Shown one piece after another: positions 22,895-36,629 of a stretch of 64,000 nucleotides of DNA. Within the stretch, counting starts at the first letter, position 1, and every line of letters begins with the position of its first letter. The notes under the pieces were generated by a model. The model saw nothing but the letters and a program-made list of their open reading frames with translations, was not told the DNA's origin and made no database searches. This stretch comes from Welwitschia mirabilis (Eukaryota; Gnetophyta; Gnetopsida; Welwitschiales), in the NCBI GenBank assembly GCA_051453625.1, contig JBOZIK010000001.1, positions 216,509,561 to 216,573,560 of the forward strand, read 5' to 3'. A program made the position numbers and the translations under genes.

Positions 22895-25800
22895 CGATTC
22901 AAAAAGATCTAGGTATTGATTTTTTCTTATTTCTTCTAGTTTCTAAGTAGCTTCGTTCATACTATAATTACTCCACTTTAGCTTTACTTAATTAATCTCC
23001 TTGTTTTGCAAAGTGATAGTTCACTAGTCCAGTATTGGTTGTAGCTCTTCTATAGTCAAACAATTGAGTTCCACCTAAATATGAAACCAATTTAACACAT
23101 AAGAGGTATTTGAAATCTACTTTCTTAGTGTACTAAAATGTGAAACATTAGGCATGTGAATTGATTGAGGAAGTAGAGCAAGCTTATATGCCATAGGTTA
23201 AATACACTTTGGTATCTTAAATGGTCTAATAAATCTAGATGCTAACTTTGATTTTTTAACTCTTCGCATTAATAATTTCATTAGTGATATTTTAAGATTA
23301 TGTGATCACCAACTTGGAATTCAAGATCCCTTTTTTTTTAATCTACATACACCTTTTATCGATTTACGACTTCCTTAGTTTTGTTCTTGATGATTTTCAT
23401 TTTATTTTCCATTTCCTGTAATATTTATAGTCTTAGAACCAGTCTTTCCTTAGGTTCTATTCATGTAATTATGCTCTACATTTTTTATGATATAAGGCCT
23501 CAAATGAAGCCATCTAAATTGAGCTTTGATAATTGTTGTTATATAAAAACTAAACAAATGATAAATATTCTTTCCAAGTCTGAGGCTCATTTAAAATACA
23601 TGCTCTAAGAAGATCTTCTAAAACTTTATTAACAGTTTCTACATGATCATCTATTGGAGGATGAAATGTGGTACTCATATTTAACTTAGTGTCTAAATTC
23701 AACTACATCTCTTTGAATCTTTCTTAGAAATAATTACTTAGGGCATACCATGCTAATGATAAACACTCTAAATATATACTTTAGAAATATCTTTAGCACC
23801 ATAAGTAGACTGCACTAGATGAAGTTTGTTGACTTAGTTATGAAGAGTCATTACCTTTATTTTTAGAAGTCCTAAGATAAAATCCATGTATGTCACGTTA
23901 CATTTATATTCTAAAACATCATAAGGATAAATTAAACCTACTAGATTCATATGTTCTACCTTGTTGATAATTTAGATACTTTAATACAAATTTTGCTATA
24001 TCTTTATTCATTCTTGACTACCAAAATTTTTGTTTCATGTTTTGATACATCTGAATTCCTCTAGGATGACCTAATATTAGTGTATTATAAAATTGAAACT
24101 TTATCTTATGTCTAATTTCATCTAGATTAGGAACCAGAACCTATCGTTGAATCTGATAATGCCATTTGAATTAAGACTATAATAGTTTGAATTTTTTCAT
24201 TTTTTCTTGCTAAACCTTTAATTTTTAACAATTTTTTCCTTGTTTTAACCCTCTAAAACATAGCATGTATCTGACTTTGAATTCCACAATTGTATTAAGA
24301 TAATCATATTTATTAAAATCATCTACAAATTTATTCCATTTGCCTTCATGGTATAAAATTTGAAGATTAAATCACAAAGAAACTCGATCCATATTCTTTT
24401 CCTAAGTTCAAGTTTAGTTAAGTTCAAATGTATTTTAAACTTCTATGATTAGTTGAAACTTGAAATTTGATATCATAAAAATAATGCTTCCATAAGTTTA
24501 AAGAAAATATTATTAGAGCTAATTTAAGATCATGGATAGGGTATGTATCTTAAGTTGCCTTAATCTATAAGGTATTACTCTTTTATCTCGTTTAAGAAAA
24601 GCCACAAAATATTCTTCTGATGCATCATTGCAAATTACAAAGATCTTAGAATCATCTAGTATTGCTAAAACATGAGTACTAATCAAACATTATTTAAGAT
24701 GATTAAATAATTACTGACATTTTTTTATTCATTAGAAGTCTTTATTTTTCCTTAAAAGACCTCTTAAGGAAGAAGCTATCTTAGAGAAATTTAAGATTAA
24801 CTAGTGATATTACCCAGTAAGGCTAAGAAAAATTATAATCTATATAATGTTTGTAGCTACTGGACATTTCACAATTTCTCTAACTTTATCTAGATCAATT
24901 AAAATACCCTTCCTAGATACCACATGATATAAAAATTGGATGGCATAATTCCAAAATGAATAGTTTACTATATTAGCATATAATTGATGATTCCTTTAGG
25001 TTTTTAATACCATTCTCAAGTATTCCTTATGTTCCTCATAAGATTTAAAATAAATGAAAATGTCATCAATAAAAAAAATTATAAGGAATTAAGATGTATC
25101 TAGAAGATGTGATTCATAACACTGATGAATATTATAAGAGTATTAGTTAAACAAAAACTACCTTAGCATCCTTGAGTTGGTTAAAATGATCATCTATTCT
25201 TGATAGTAAATGCTTTTTTAATTATAATTTATTTAACTATCTGTAATCAATGCATAACCTAAGTGTTCCATCCTTTTTTTAATATAAATAACATTAGTAC
25301 TTCTTATGGTGATATATCAAGATGAATGAAACCTTTACTTAAAAGATTTACATAGCTAAATTTTCAATTCTTTCATTTGTGTAGGAGCTATTCTAAATGG
25401 TTCTTTATAAATTGGTTGAGTTCCTACTATCAAATCAATAGAAAACTCAACTCCTTAAAGAGGTGGCATTCTTGGTAACTCTGTTGTAAATACATAAATA
25501 TATTATTGAATTATTGATATGCTTTCTATTGAATATTCTCCTTTTTTTTAAGTTGGTTAATTTTAGGTAAAGCACATAAACTAATGATTCATCCTTAATT
25601 TCCCTCTTTATATGTTTAGCTTTAATTAAATTATCCATAGCTGATTTAAAATGACCTTGAAATATCAATCTTTGACTATTCTCATCTGTACTTGATACTT
25701 CTCCCAATTTATAATTGCCTTATTCTGCATTAACTAATTCATATCCATCACATTATCATATTTTTCTAGGTTGATAAAAATTGATTGAACTTGAATATCC

Positions 25801-26935
25801 CTCTCACTTATAGACAAAATATAATTTTGAACTTACTAATTAACCTTAGATATGGACCCATTTGCAAGCTCTATGTATATATCATTAAAGCACAACATAA
25901 GTTTTCTCTTAAAATAACTCTAGTGGGTATAAAGCATTGAGTTTTTCCATAATCAAATAATGTATTTTTTATAATTAAGTAAATATTTACCTTCTAGGAC
26001 TGAGATTTTAAAATGGACTTCTTGATTATATTGTACTACTTAAAGTTATTCTATTAGTTGTTAACTGATTTTTCATTCTTGAGGGTTATCTAATTACTGC
26101 TTGGAGTAGCTCTTAGAAAGTAATGAACATTCTCTAACTCTGTGATTTCCTTTACAATTAAAGCACTACAATCCATTAAATTAATTTTGATAAAGGCTTT
26201 GGCTAGGAAGTTTCTTAAAAGTAGATCTTTGTGGTTGATTACTCATATGACTCTCATTAAAAACATTCCAATTTCTTTTAAATGATACTTATTTACATTG
26301 ATTGAAATTCTACTTATGTTATTATTATTACCCATGTTATTTTTGTTCCGATGAAACATTTGTGATTGATTTTGCATAAAGCTAAGAGCCTTTAAATGAA
26401 TTCTTTTTTTATTTTATTATTATCTTTGTCCATTTTGTTTTGTTATATTTGTTTTTTTAAGGCCTCTTATAAAGTTCTAGATTGAAATATTAGTATTTTA
26501 TTAGCAAAAAAAGGAATAAGGATATCAATAAAATGATTTTCTTTAGTTTATTCATTAAGATGCATATGTATCACATCTCTTTGTAATTCCACAAACATGC
26601 CTTTAGGATATTTTCTAAAATTGTAGAATTCAATAACCTTTTAATGAATGTAATGTTTGGTGATATAATTCTTCTTAAAAATGTACTTAAATTCTAGGCA
26701 TAAAAGTTCTACATCACCTAGATTTCTCATTTCTGTCTTGTACCATATGTTAGCTTCTCCTTGGAACATGTAAATAGCTAAGGAGGCCTTGTCATATTCA
26801 TCACATTCTAAGGTTTCTATTACCTTTTCAACATCACTTGGCCATGCTTCTATTTTAAATGTATCTAAACCTTCTACAAACTTTAATGGATTTAACTTAA
26901 TAAAGGTTTAAACCAACTTCCTCGTACCCAATTGC
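22895..26935 (-). pseudogene. Chromovirus gag-pol relic (gag, PR, RT, RH, INT, chromodomain)
   Basis: Stops and frameshifts throughout, but every domain can be followed on the minus strand. Gag (about 26935-26140) is almost open for 110 codons and has a zinc knuckle reading CFNCKGNHRVREC, one residue short between Cys and His. Protease (about 25960-25720) has DYGK where the family has Asp-Ser-Gly-Ala. The RT start (ELPRMPP) lies near 25465, and the RT palm keeps FIDDI near 25060. RNase H is near 24650-24540 (ICNDASEEYFVAFL). Integrase spans about 24100-23240, including LEDLLRACIL and MASFEALYHKKCR. The chromodomain (about 23074-22895) includes VKLKWSNYSMNEAT. An open 87-codon stretch at 25447-25707 covers the protease-RT linker. 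All are ancient decay products. Confidence 0.85.
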
Positions 26936-27946
26936 TTATTAGGTTAATTCTTACCATTATTTGCTTATGAGTTTTAACCTTAGCTTATTGTTTGTGATCA
27001 AAACTATAGGAATGTATTCATTAATGCTTCTAGATTAAGGTTAAATGAAGGTTGATTTCCATCATTACATTATTGATTAACCCTTAAGTTATCTTAATGT
27101 TAAGTAGTTGGTGCAATTGAATTAGCCTTAAGACTTGGTTAGCGATGATGAGTCATTTATATGAAATGGAAAATATTATAGGAATAGGTTTAAGATTAAA
27201 ACAATATTATATCACTAAAGGTTAAGATTAATAATTATATATGATATTTATAAATATGGTATTATAATTATCAGGTAATTGGCTTTGTTAATGTATTGGT
27301 TTATTCTATAGTTTAGGCTAAATAATCAGATTTATCCTCTTTCTTTTTTAAAAATTAATATGATTTATTAAGTTCATAAGTTGATACTAAGGATTATCCT
27401 TCAAGATTACATGATTACGTAATTAGAAAGTTTAGGAAGGTATATATGTTAAGGTTGAAGATATAATTAATCTAAAATGATTATAAATTTTATCACTTTT
27501 GAAGGTGCATAATTATGAGGCATATTTTTATTTATTAATTTATTTATATTATTCTAAAAATGATTAATCTATTTAGTGTATAATGTACAGTAATGGATAT
27601 AAAAGTAAAATTTAAACTATTATAATTTATTGAAATAATTACAATTTACTTATTCAAATTTATAAGGTAGAAGAGTTTTTAAGAATATGTTTATGTACTG
27701 ATCATCCTTCTAAGATTACATAGAAATTAGAATTATCATATGTATAATTAAGTTTATAGGGATCATAATTATTATAAATATAATTAACTTCATTATTATT
27801 TAGGAATTGGAATTTTTATGAATCTAATTAACTTTATGATTATTTGGGTTATTATTGATACACCTAACTTTACAATTATTTAGGAATTAGGGTTATCATG
27901 GCTACAATTACAATGAATTAATATAAATGTGATATAAGTTAACATA

Positions 27947-27958
27947 GGGCTCTGATAC
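27947..27958 (-). other. Primer-binding site of the chromovirus
   Basis: The minus strand reads GTATCAGAGCCC just inside the 5' LTR end (TGTTACA). It is complementary to the 3' end of initiator tRNA-Met, the usual primer. Confidence 0.7.
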
Positions 27959-27963
27959 TGCTA

Positions 27964-30900
27964 TGTAACACCCCCACTTAAATTACTCTTATCAGGCATA
28001 ATTTTTAAAAAATATTAATTAAAATGCTTCCTAGAACCTAGGATCAACTTTTGCATATACTTCATTAGCATATTTATGTACGTTTAAGAAATATAAACAT
28101 TATAGATTATTTGTTAAGGAAAGATTACTTTGATTTACAAATAATAATGATGTCACTTACGTGTCCTATATTTTGTCCTAGTTTTTAATCATATATAAAT
28201 ATCTTGTATATAGTTGATGAGATGTTAAGTTGTTTTAATACAAATATGAATATAGATTTTACGATAATTCCTAACCAATATAATAAGAGATTGCATCTTC
28301 TATTAATGGAATTCCAACTTGATATTCAATCACCATTAAAATATGAGTTGGTTTAACTTTGGATTCTAAACTAAACAAACATGATTGGTCTTCACCTTCA
28401 TATACCATAAAAAGGTAACAAATGATACGTGGGATAGATGCATGCTTACAAGTGACCCTTACTTTCTTGAAGCATCTCAGGATGATGCAACATCATTCTT
28501 TAACACCAAGAAAGTGGGATATTAAGTTGGAACAAGTACATACATGGGTAGGATAGAAGGGTAACGATGAAATCCACTTCTACAAGGGTTTATTAAAAAA
28601 ATACGATGCAACCCACCTTGATGATGAAATCCAAGCATGGAGATGAACTTTATTAGAATTATCTTGGTTTAGTTATGATTTGATGAATTAATCACATAAA
28701 TGCATGCATACAATTATAAATAATATGGATGTTTAATTGCTTGTTTAGCTACATAATGTAGATCTAACTTTCTTGGATTTATTTAATTACAAACAATCAC
28801 ATGTAAAAGAAAATGAAAAACATATATGATCTTCATTTGGCATGTTACAAAATAATTTCTTTTGAAAATATTGTAATAAAATTTATAACATTATAAATAT
28901 ATTCTCTTCATTTCACATAAGTCTAGCTTCTAGAGTTCTTTTAGAAAAAAAATAAAACTATTCTACACATGAAACTATACACCTTTCTCAACCCATTTAT
29001 TTTCAAATTTAACTAATAACTTTCTATCATGAGAATATGATTAATGAAGAGACAAATAAAAATATAAGATGCAGTGNNNNNNNNNNNNNNNNNNNNNNNN
29101 NNNNNNNNNNNNNNNNNNNNNNNNNNNNNNNNNNNNNNNNNNNNNNNNNNNNNNNNNNNNNNNNNNNNNNNNNNNNATAGGGACATTTGAAAGATCAAAG
29201 ACATCTTTTGTTAACACAACTGTATTTAGTAAAGACATCTGATACACTAAAGACCTCTATGCATATCAGACACATCTTCGACCTTTAAAGATGTCTTTAA
29301 TTCAAACAAGAAAATTAGAGAGGCTCATTAAGTTTCTGCTACTAAAGATAGTAATGGAATTCAAGACATTATCATTATATTCTTTTCACTTTACATAATT
29401 GTAACTTCCAAATAAATCACATGTTCACTCTAAAGTTCTCTTGGAAAAGAAATAAAATATTCTACAAATGAGCTATACTTTATTTTAACTTCATTTTCCA
29501 AGTTCAACTAGTAACTATCTAACATAATAGTATGATTAATAAAGAGGGAAAAAAACAAAATCGTAAGATATAATGTTTGCTTAAAGTTTGTGCATTTATA
29601 AAATCAATATATGGATAAAAATAAAATAACTAATTAAGTTGTCTAGATTGTCAAAATAAAAACCCTCATAATATTATAAAACTTTTCATTAAAACAATAG
29701 TAAATAAAGAAGAAGAGGACTTTATATACCAATTAAAACAACATTAAACTATACCTTTATTAAATAACAAATTAGGCAAAAATAAAGTATGCTACAATGG
29801 AAAATTCAGTCACAATTCAAAAATAAGGCCTTAATAAGGAAGGCATAACTTATGCTTTAGTTAAAAAAATTTAACACAAATGATATAAGCTAAGGTTGGT
29901 TTTATAATCCCATGTAGTAACTCTTAAATTATTAGCATTATTTTATTTAATAAATTTTCTATAATTAATTAGATAATTTCTAGCCTTTTAATTAGATATT
30001 ATAATTTAAAAATTAATAATTAATTATTTATAAGGGTGAAAATAAATTATTATATTTTTTTAAAACTAGACGCATTATATAACTTTTGGAAATTACCTCT
30101 CTCATATCTTCATATCTAAAAATACATTTCCTAATATCATACATTAAGTGTAAAAACAATCTAGTCTTTTAGAATTATTATTATGCCACACCATACTAAA
30201 AAGGTTATAACCTATAAACTAGTTTGAATTTTTAAGTAATTTAAGATTATTTAGAAATTTTATTAAATTCTCTACAATCTAGCTATTCATTCACTAGGAA
30301 AAACTTAGTATTAATTCTTTAATCTAATATCAAGTGCTTACTATTTTCTATGTTTTAGAGTTAATTTTATAATATGAATTTTGAAAAATTATTAACTCTT
30401 AGAAAAATTACTATGATTAAATTTTTGTAATCTAAACAAAATCCTAGAGTTACAAAAAGAATCTAATTAAATTCTAGGAAATAATTAATGATTTATGGTC
30501 TATCTAAATTATGCTTCAAATTAAAAAAAAAAGAACTTTATTTAAACATAAACATAAAAAACCATATATAAATTTAAGAAATTATAGTTGATAAAATTTA
30601 ATACAAACACATAATGTATTTAGTTTATTTAATATAGAAAATAATTTTAACTAATATAAATATACATTAATTTGAAAAATCAATGTGCAAGGTTAAGTAA
30701 GGATAAATAAATTCAATAAGCCCTATGATTAATATGAAGGACTACCTCGTGTAAGTGAGACTGAGGATCAGATAATACACTCTAATAAGAGGATTATAAT
30801 GCATATATGCTATATAATAAAATTTTAATAATTAATTTATAATGCACAACAAAACATGGGTAATCAAATGTTATAGTAAACCCCTTAGTTACATGGCCAA

Positions 30901-32558
30901 GATTATTCATTGATAACCCCATCAACCAAGCATGTAAAAAAATCCCTCAAATCTTTCTCTCATCTTGATTTGAGTCAAATGCGAGGAACAATTGTAATTT
31001 AAAAAAAACATTAAAATAATCATATGAAATTCTTTAATGTAATACCTTTGTAATGTCCCAAATTTCCTTAAGAAAAGAGATAACATAGGAATACAATAAG
31101 TAGAGGAACCTACTTGGCAATGTAATGATTAGAGGCTTTCACTTAATGAACGTTGATGAAGATTTGATGAAGTGCTAGTTTCCAAAATCCAAGCTCAACA
31201 TTCAAAAGCAAGAGGATGTGGAGAGAAGATAAGAAGATAGAAGAATGAAAAAAGAATTTGGTAGCATGCATTTACCTATTGATGAAAAAATGATTTTTAG
31301 AAGAGGGAAGAGTTCTATTTATAGTAAAATGATAGACTAAAGGTCCTTAAATGATAGACTAAAGGTCCTTGATTCAATTAGTTAAAGACCACAAACATCA
31401 TTTTACATACTAGATAATATGATTACATAAAGTGAATGGGATTGATCACATTACATTGGATAAGATGGGTTACATTGAATTAGATAAGATTAATCAATGA
31501 CAACTTGGTTGATCTTGAGTGACAAGTGACATTGATTTATAAACGATAGAAATACATCATGTCTATAATCCATTCATCTAATTAGGATGAGTAATTCTCT
31601 TACTTTAATTAGAAAGTTTAATTGCATACATCATTTTCTCTTGTTAGTTCCTCCATAGGCTCATAACCGTATTTAATCAACTCAAAAACATGCATTAAAT
31701 AAGATGTATTATGCATTGAAGGAATAAATCCTTTCTATTCATCAATTTCAATACTTTCATGTGTTAAAATGAGAAAAATGTTCTTATTCTAATGAATAAT
31801 AAAAATGAATATTTTATGAACTAAGTAGTTTTGTAATATTAAGAAGGATAAAAGTTATGATATAGTCGAATATACTCATTTAACCTTCTTTATTTGTGGG
31901 AAAGAATCCATGCACTTATTCACATAATCATTAATTTTGTGATCCATCAAATCTATTAACATAAAACATAAGAAAGAAAATGTCATAATAGAGGTTAGTA
32001 CACTAAAACTTTTTTCCACTTCATTTACCAACTACATTAATCATTTACTTTTACTAAGTTATTTTATTCTTTCTAACTTGAATGAGACACATGAATAAAT
32101 TAGTAATATAAACATTTACTATGCCATTTTTGTAATTATTTCATTAGTATTTTATGCCATCTTGTAAAATTTTGAATTTAATAATTTTACAACATAAATT
32201 AGATGCCTTTACGTAAATGTAATTATTTGATTTTGACTTTTAGATAGCTTATTTATTTTGATCATAAATAGTTTTATTAAATAATTATCAAAAATATCAA
32301 AACTATGAGAACTGCCTAAAAATTAAGATTAATTAGTTAAAATATTGTATAGCATCTAGAAATCAAAATAAAGCATAATGCATTTTTTAACATGAAAAAA
32401 TATAAGATATAATTGGTAATAAAAATAATTATTACTTCTTATAAAGCTTCTAATTAAAGAAGGGGTTTCATATTAAACTACAACATCGAAAAGTGTCATA
32501 TAATTAAAAGATTAATATGTTTTCATTAATTAAAGTTATAAAAATGTGGGATATACTA
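27964..32558 (-). repeat. 5' LTR of the chromovirus
   Basis: About 4.6 kb, from TGTAACACCCCCACTT at 27964 to GGGATATACTA at 32558 (minus start TAGTATATCCC, a decayed TG). It is longer than the 3' LTR because the stretch around 29077-29600 holds a gap, an insertion and a repeated LTR segment. Confidence 0.8.
29077..29365. other. 100-N gap (29077-29176) plus foreign segment inside the 5' LTR
   Basis: After the gap, 29177-29330 carries several AAAGACATCT/AGATGTCTTT motifs and has no counterpart in the other LTR. The following 29370-29600 repeats the LTR segment already present at 28900-29070 (both match 19610-19800). Either a real insertion with local duplication or a mis-join at the gap. Confidence 0.6.
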
Positions 32559-33379
32559 CTATCACATTGTATGTAATTAGAAATATATGAGTGAGAAAAG
32601 AAGAATAAAAACAACCAATTAGATATCCATTTTAATCGGTAAATAATGTAAACATGCAATAAATAACCATGAAGTACAAATTATCATTACGCTTATCAAG
32701 GGATTTACATCATAAAAGGATATCTTCTTATCCTTGAGATAGGAAAAAAGAGATTTAGAAATTCATGATGAAACAAGTCCTCATCATTATTGCGAAAGAC
32801 ATTAATAGTTTAATGGAAATAGATAACCAAAGAAAGAAAGTAACTTCTCTTAGATAATTAGTGTAAAGATAAATGTAATATGGAAAATATTTATCCTTTA
32901 AGATGATCTATTGTTATATAGCATTACAATTAGGGTTTTACATAACTTGTAACTTCTTTAATACATTAAATTTAAAGAATACTGAGATTTAATAATCAAA
33001 AAGTAAATTAAGTTAATTATTTTCTTAACTTCTTGGCTTTTAAAGTTCTTATTTTTCTTAATCTACTTAAATTAAGTATGTAGTATTCAATCTTTATTAT
33101 TATGAAATTAGAACCCATAGGATTCCTAAAGTATGGTAATGCTAATTCATTGTATAGCAACACTGATTAAGTTAAAAATATGACATTTGGAAAAGTTCAA
33201 TTAACATTATTTGGTTTGCACATTAAAACTCAATACGAAATCAATCATGATAGAGATTTAGTAATAACTTACACTAAGATTTAAATAGTAAAAAATGATT
33301 ATAAAATATGGCACTTATACCTTTAGATAAATTTTTTCTAAATTTTAATAGATTAAAAATACAAAAATTATGCAATAAT
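32559..33379 (-). repeat. Unassigned AT-rich DNA, possibly another R-family LTR piece
   Basis: On the minus strand, sequence from 33379 downward resembles the start of R1 (an ATTTTTGTATTTTTAA..AAATTTAG..GGTATAAGTGCCAT series). If so, this is an LTR of the same gypsy family, cut by the chromovirus. The alignment is weak and no coding sequence is seen. Confidence 0.3.
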
Positions 33380-34030
33380 CACATCCCCCAACTAATATTT
33401 TCTTCTTCCCTTAATAAATAATGTGAAAATTTAAGTTCAAAAGGCTAAATTCATTCTCAAATTTTTTCAGAATATCTTATTTAAGCTAAAAATAAGTATA
33501 CAAATAAGTTAAAAATTCTAAAACTTGAATGTCAATCAATTTATTTTCTTAAATAAAGTTAAAATAATGTAGAAAAATTACAAGAAATATAAAATACATA
33601 AAGAATTCTAAGTCCAATTGTTAAACTATTCTAACTCCTTTTCTCTCATAACTTTTTATGTTTTTCATGGAAAAGTATGATAATATTTGCCTACTTTATC
33701 TTCAAAAATAAGTTAAAGGGGAAAAAGATTACAAAAACATGGTTTTGGGAATTACTAAAGCCTTTTAAGATTTAAAATTTTTACATTTTAATAATTTACT
33801 CTTTTCAACCAAGTTTAAATATTATTCTCAATGTTAGGAAGAGTTCAAATATAGGAAAATTTATAATCACATAAATTATACTATTACTATACTCTAAATC
33901 ATTACAAAGTAAGAAAGCATATATGCTATAAAAAATGTACTCATAAAAAGAAAATAACTAAAAACCCTTAGAAAAGAAATCTCTATGTGGAAAGTCTTCT
34001 CTAGAACTCACATTTCTTTGGACGACATGA
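33380..34030 (-). repeat. Tat/Ogre/Athila-like 3' tail with polypurine tract
   Basis: The minus strand at 33413-33380 reads through a short purine-rich stretch into TATTAGTTGGGGGATGTG, the style of polypurine tract and LTR start found in plant non-chromovirus gypsy elements. The adjoining sequence up to about 33480 aligns with 60315-60410, which has the same arrangement. No coding sequence. Confidence 0.4.
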
Positions 34031-35530
34031 AGATTTCTTATGATCTGCTATGCCTTAAAAATTATTATAATTATAATCTTTGAGTGTTATTCTTTTGTGA
34101 CTAAGGTACAAGTATTGGTTTCAAATTTATAAAACTAAGGTATTCTATTATAGTATAGATGATTCTAATTTTCATCTTCTCTTAAGAACTATAAGGAAAT
34201 TTTATAGCTTGAAAAGGTTTAAGTTGTTTAGGAAATGGTATTATTAAGGCTTGAATAAGAGGATTTGAAAAAAGCATTAAGGTTTTAAATATTCAAAAAG
34301 CTATTATTCTAAGGATTAGAGATGATTATTTATAATATAAAGTACAAAGAAAGCCTAAACTAATATTAACGTATTACATTAGTTACAAAATGATTTCATA
34401 GGTATGTAATAAATTATACACTATAGATTTTGAATGGATTGAATAACATTGATTGAAAGATGATTTTCCTTATAAAAAAATGTAGAAAACACTAGGATAG
34501 CATGAAATATGTTACAAACACTAATACATCAATCATCTAGATCCTAACGATACATTAAAGAAAACAAATTTGAATGACAAATACAAACCAACATTTAAAA
34601 TGGATTATTATAGAGTCAGTAATCTAAAGTATGTAAATAATAGAATAGAACATAAATCAATAATATATCAGAGTGCATTCACTAATGACACAAACACTAT
34701 AGTTAATAACAATTTANNNNNNNNNNNNNNNNNNNNNNNNNNNNNNNNNNNNNNNNNNNNNNNNNNNNNNNNNNNNNNNNNNNNNNNNNNNNNNNNNNNN
34801 NNNNNNNNNNNNNNNNTATAATGTTTGATGTACAATACTTTATTGATTATAGGCTTACACATAAATTATCTCTAAGAATAAAAAAAAGGATTTTTCATTA
34901 GAATTGATATCAAAAATATTTTATATAGTTTAGAAACTCTATTAATTAAAGCTTACAAAATGTGGTTATAACAGAATCCCTCATCATAAGCATGAAAAAT
35001 ACAATTCTAAAATTTTATAGTCTAGATATAGAATAAATGACTAATTTGAATGGGGGAAAAAAAAGAAATCATGAATCTTCAACCCTTGAGATAGTCTTTA
35101 CTTATGTAGCCTTGAATTAGGTTGTAAATTACATGAGTACATACTTTATATGTAATTAACTACATTAATATTTACTATTCTTAGCACATGGTGTAATACT
35201 TTTAAGTATCACACTAACTTTCAATTCATGTTATAGTTTTAATTGAACGATATTTAATATAATCAATAAATAAACTTCTTCAAGACCTATTTTTCCTAAG
35301 AACATAGATGGTGCTAATGGTCTAGATAATGATACTATTTCCTTTTGGATAGTTTGATTAGTCCAAAAGTTAGTTAGTTCAAGATGAATTTTAATAAGAT
35401 TTTAAGTTTCAGTCCTTTTAATGACATTTTAAAAATTATAAAGATTAGTCTTAGCTAATGATATTTTAATGATAAACATGGTATTTATAATCTTTAAATA
35501 TTTTATTAACTAAAGTTGAAAAGGACAAAT
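34030..35530 (-). repeat. Repeat R2 (left part): gypsy LTR-like sequence
   Basis: Homologous to R1 (12480-13954) over its whole length. It is cut at 35530 by TE-1, and the remaining few dozen bases resume at 60283. A 100-N gap (34717-34816) lies inside. Confidence 0.5.
34717..34816. other. 100-N assembly gap
   Basis: Default-size gap inside repeat R2. Open frames across it are not real. Confidence 0.95.
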
Positions 35531-36565
35531 TTTTCCACCTCCCAATTGTTAACTAATGATAAACCAAATCTTACTTAATAATACTAATAAATAAAAACTT
35601 TTGTAGATAAAATTAAAAACTTTGAAGTTGAAACTGCAGGAGATTGCTAAATGCATAAAACATTCAAAACATAGATCAAAGGAGAAGAGATCATGAGGTT
35701 TAAATTGTGTAAATGGATTAATTAAATAAAGATTCTAGTAACTAAGTAGTTAACCAGATTTCTTAAGGGGATTGACTGCTTATTGCTAAACTTGTAGTAA
35801 GTCTGCCTTGTGGTAAAGTAACTATCTCATAGGAACAATCACCTACTGAAGAACCTATAAATGTAAGAAAAGTTTTGATCATCCCATACCACAGGGTTGA
35901 GCATGCATTCATAAAGGGTTGATCAGAATTTTAAAGGGTTCAACCACATAACTACTAGTTAGTAAAAAGTAGCTATTAGAAGCTATTGAAAACTATTGAA
36001 AATCCTAATTAGACTACTAAAAAATCATTCTAAAGATACCAACAATAACCTACAACATTATCATTACCTGTAATAGTTAGAAATTGACTTATATAAACAA
36101 TACATTAGTTGTAGTTACTTAGGAGTCTTTGTCGCTTAACTTGTATTATCAAATGATTTCCTTTCTTACTATTTATCACTGTACTCTTTATACTCTCATG
36201 CTAACATAATATTAATTTTGTAATTAAGATAATTGGATTACATAGAGGTCAAGGATTTTTGTATAAGATGGAAAACTCCTAAAAAGTCCTATTGGAGTTT
36301 AGTTAGAGGTTACACTTATTAGTTTAAAAAAAAGACTTGTTTTATCACTCTTATGTATTTACTATTTCTATTGTTTTATTATTATTATTATTATTTTAAT
36401 TCTTAATTTAAATAGTAATATCATAATTTAGAATATTATTTAGCTAGTTATTGAATTAAGAATACATTTTATATTATGCCAATATAGTATTAGATAATTA
36501 AACTATAAAAATCTACCTAAGTTATACTACTCATCCCTCTCCTCTAGGATAGAAAATCCTAATAA
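35531..36565 (+). repeat. 5' LTR of TE-1
   Basis: It aligns with 59273-60282. Shared blocks include AATCTTACTTAATAAT, CTTTGAAGTT, GAGGTT, TTAGGA..TTT..CTT and the end CCTCTARGATAG. The primer-binding site follows at 36567. Confidence 0.8.
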
Positions 36566-36566
36566 T

Positions 36567-36578
36567 TGGTATCAGAGC
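36567..36578 (+). other. Primer-binding site of TE-1
   Basis: TGGTATCAGAGC, an exact match to the usual initiator tRNA-Met complement of plant retrotransposons, placed right after the 5' LTR. Confidence 0.9.
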
Positions 36579-36629
36579 CTTGGTATAGGTGTCTTTGCTA
36601 TTATTTAATTATTTAATAGGTCATCTATC

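Larger units (their letters stand above)
18641..32558 (-). mobile_element. Decayed Ty3/gypsy chromovirus, Tekay/Del-like, with LTRs over 4 kb
   Basis: A full LTR-internal-LTR structure in minus orientation: 5' LTR 27964-32558, primer-binding site, gag, protease, RT, RNase H, integrase, chromodomain, polypurine tract, 3' LTR 18641-22816. Domain order and the C-terminal chromodomain place it among chromoviruses; the LTR start after a GTGAGGGAG tract and the very long LTRs fit Tekay/Del. Both LTRs can be aligned end to end but are well diverged. Flanking 5-mers (CAAGA on the left, CTATC on the right) do not match, so no target duplication is preserved. It cannot be active. Confidence 0.85.

Noticed and set aside
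36567-36578. tRNA-like string TGGTATCAGAGC
   Set aside because: It is a retrotransposon primer-binding site, not a tRNA gene; no cloverleaf is present.
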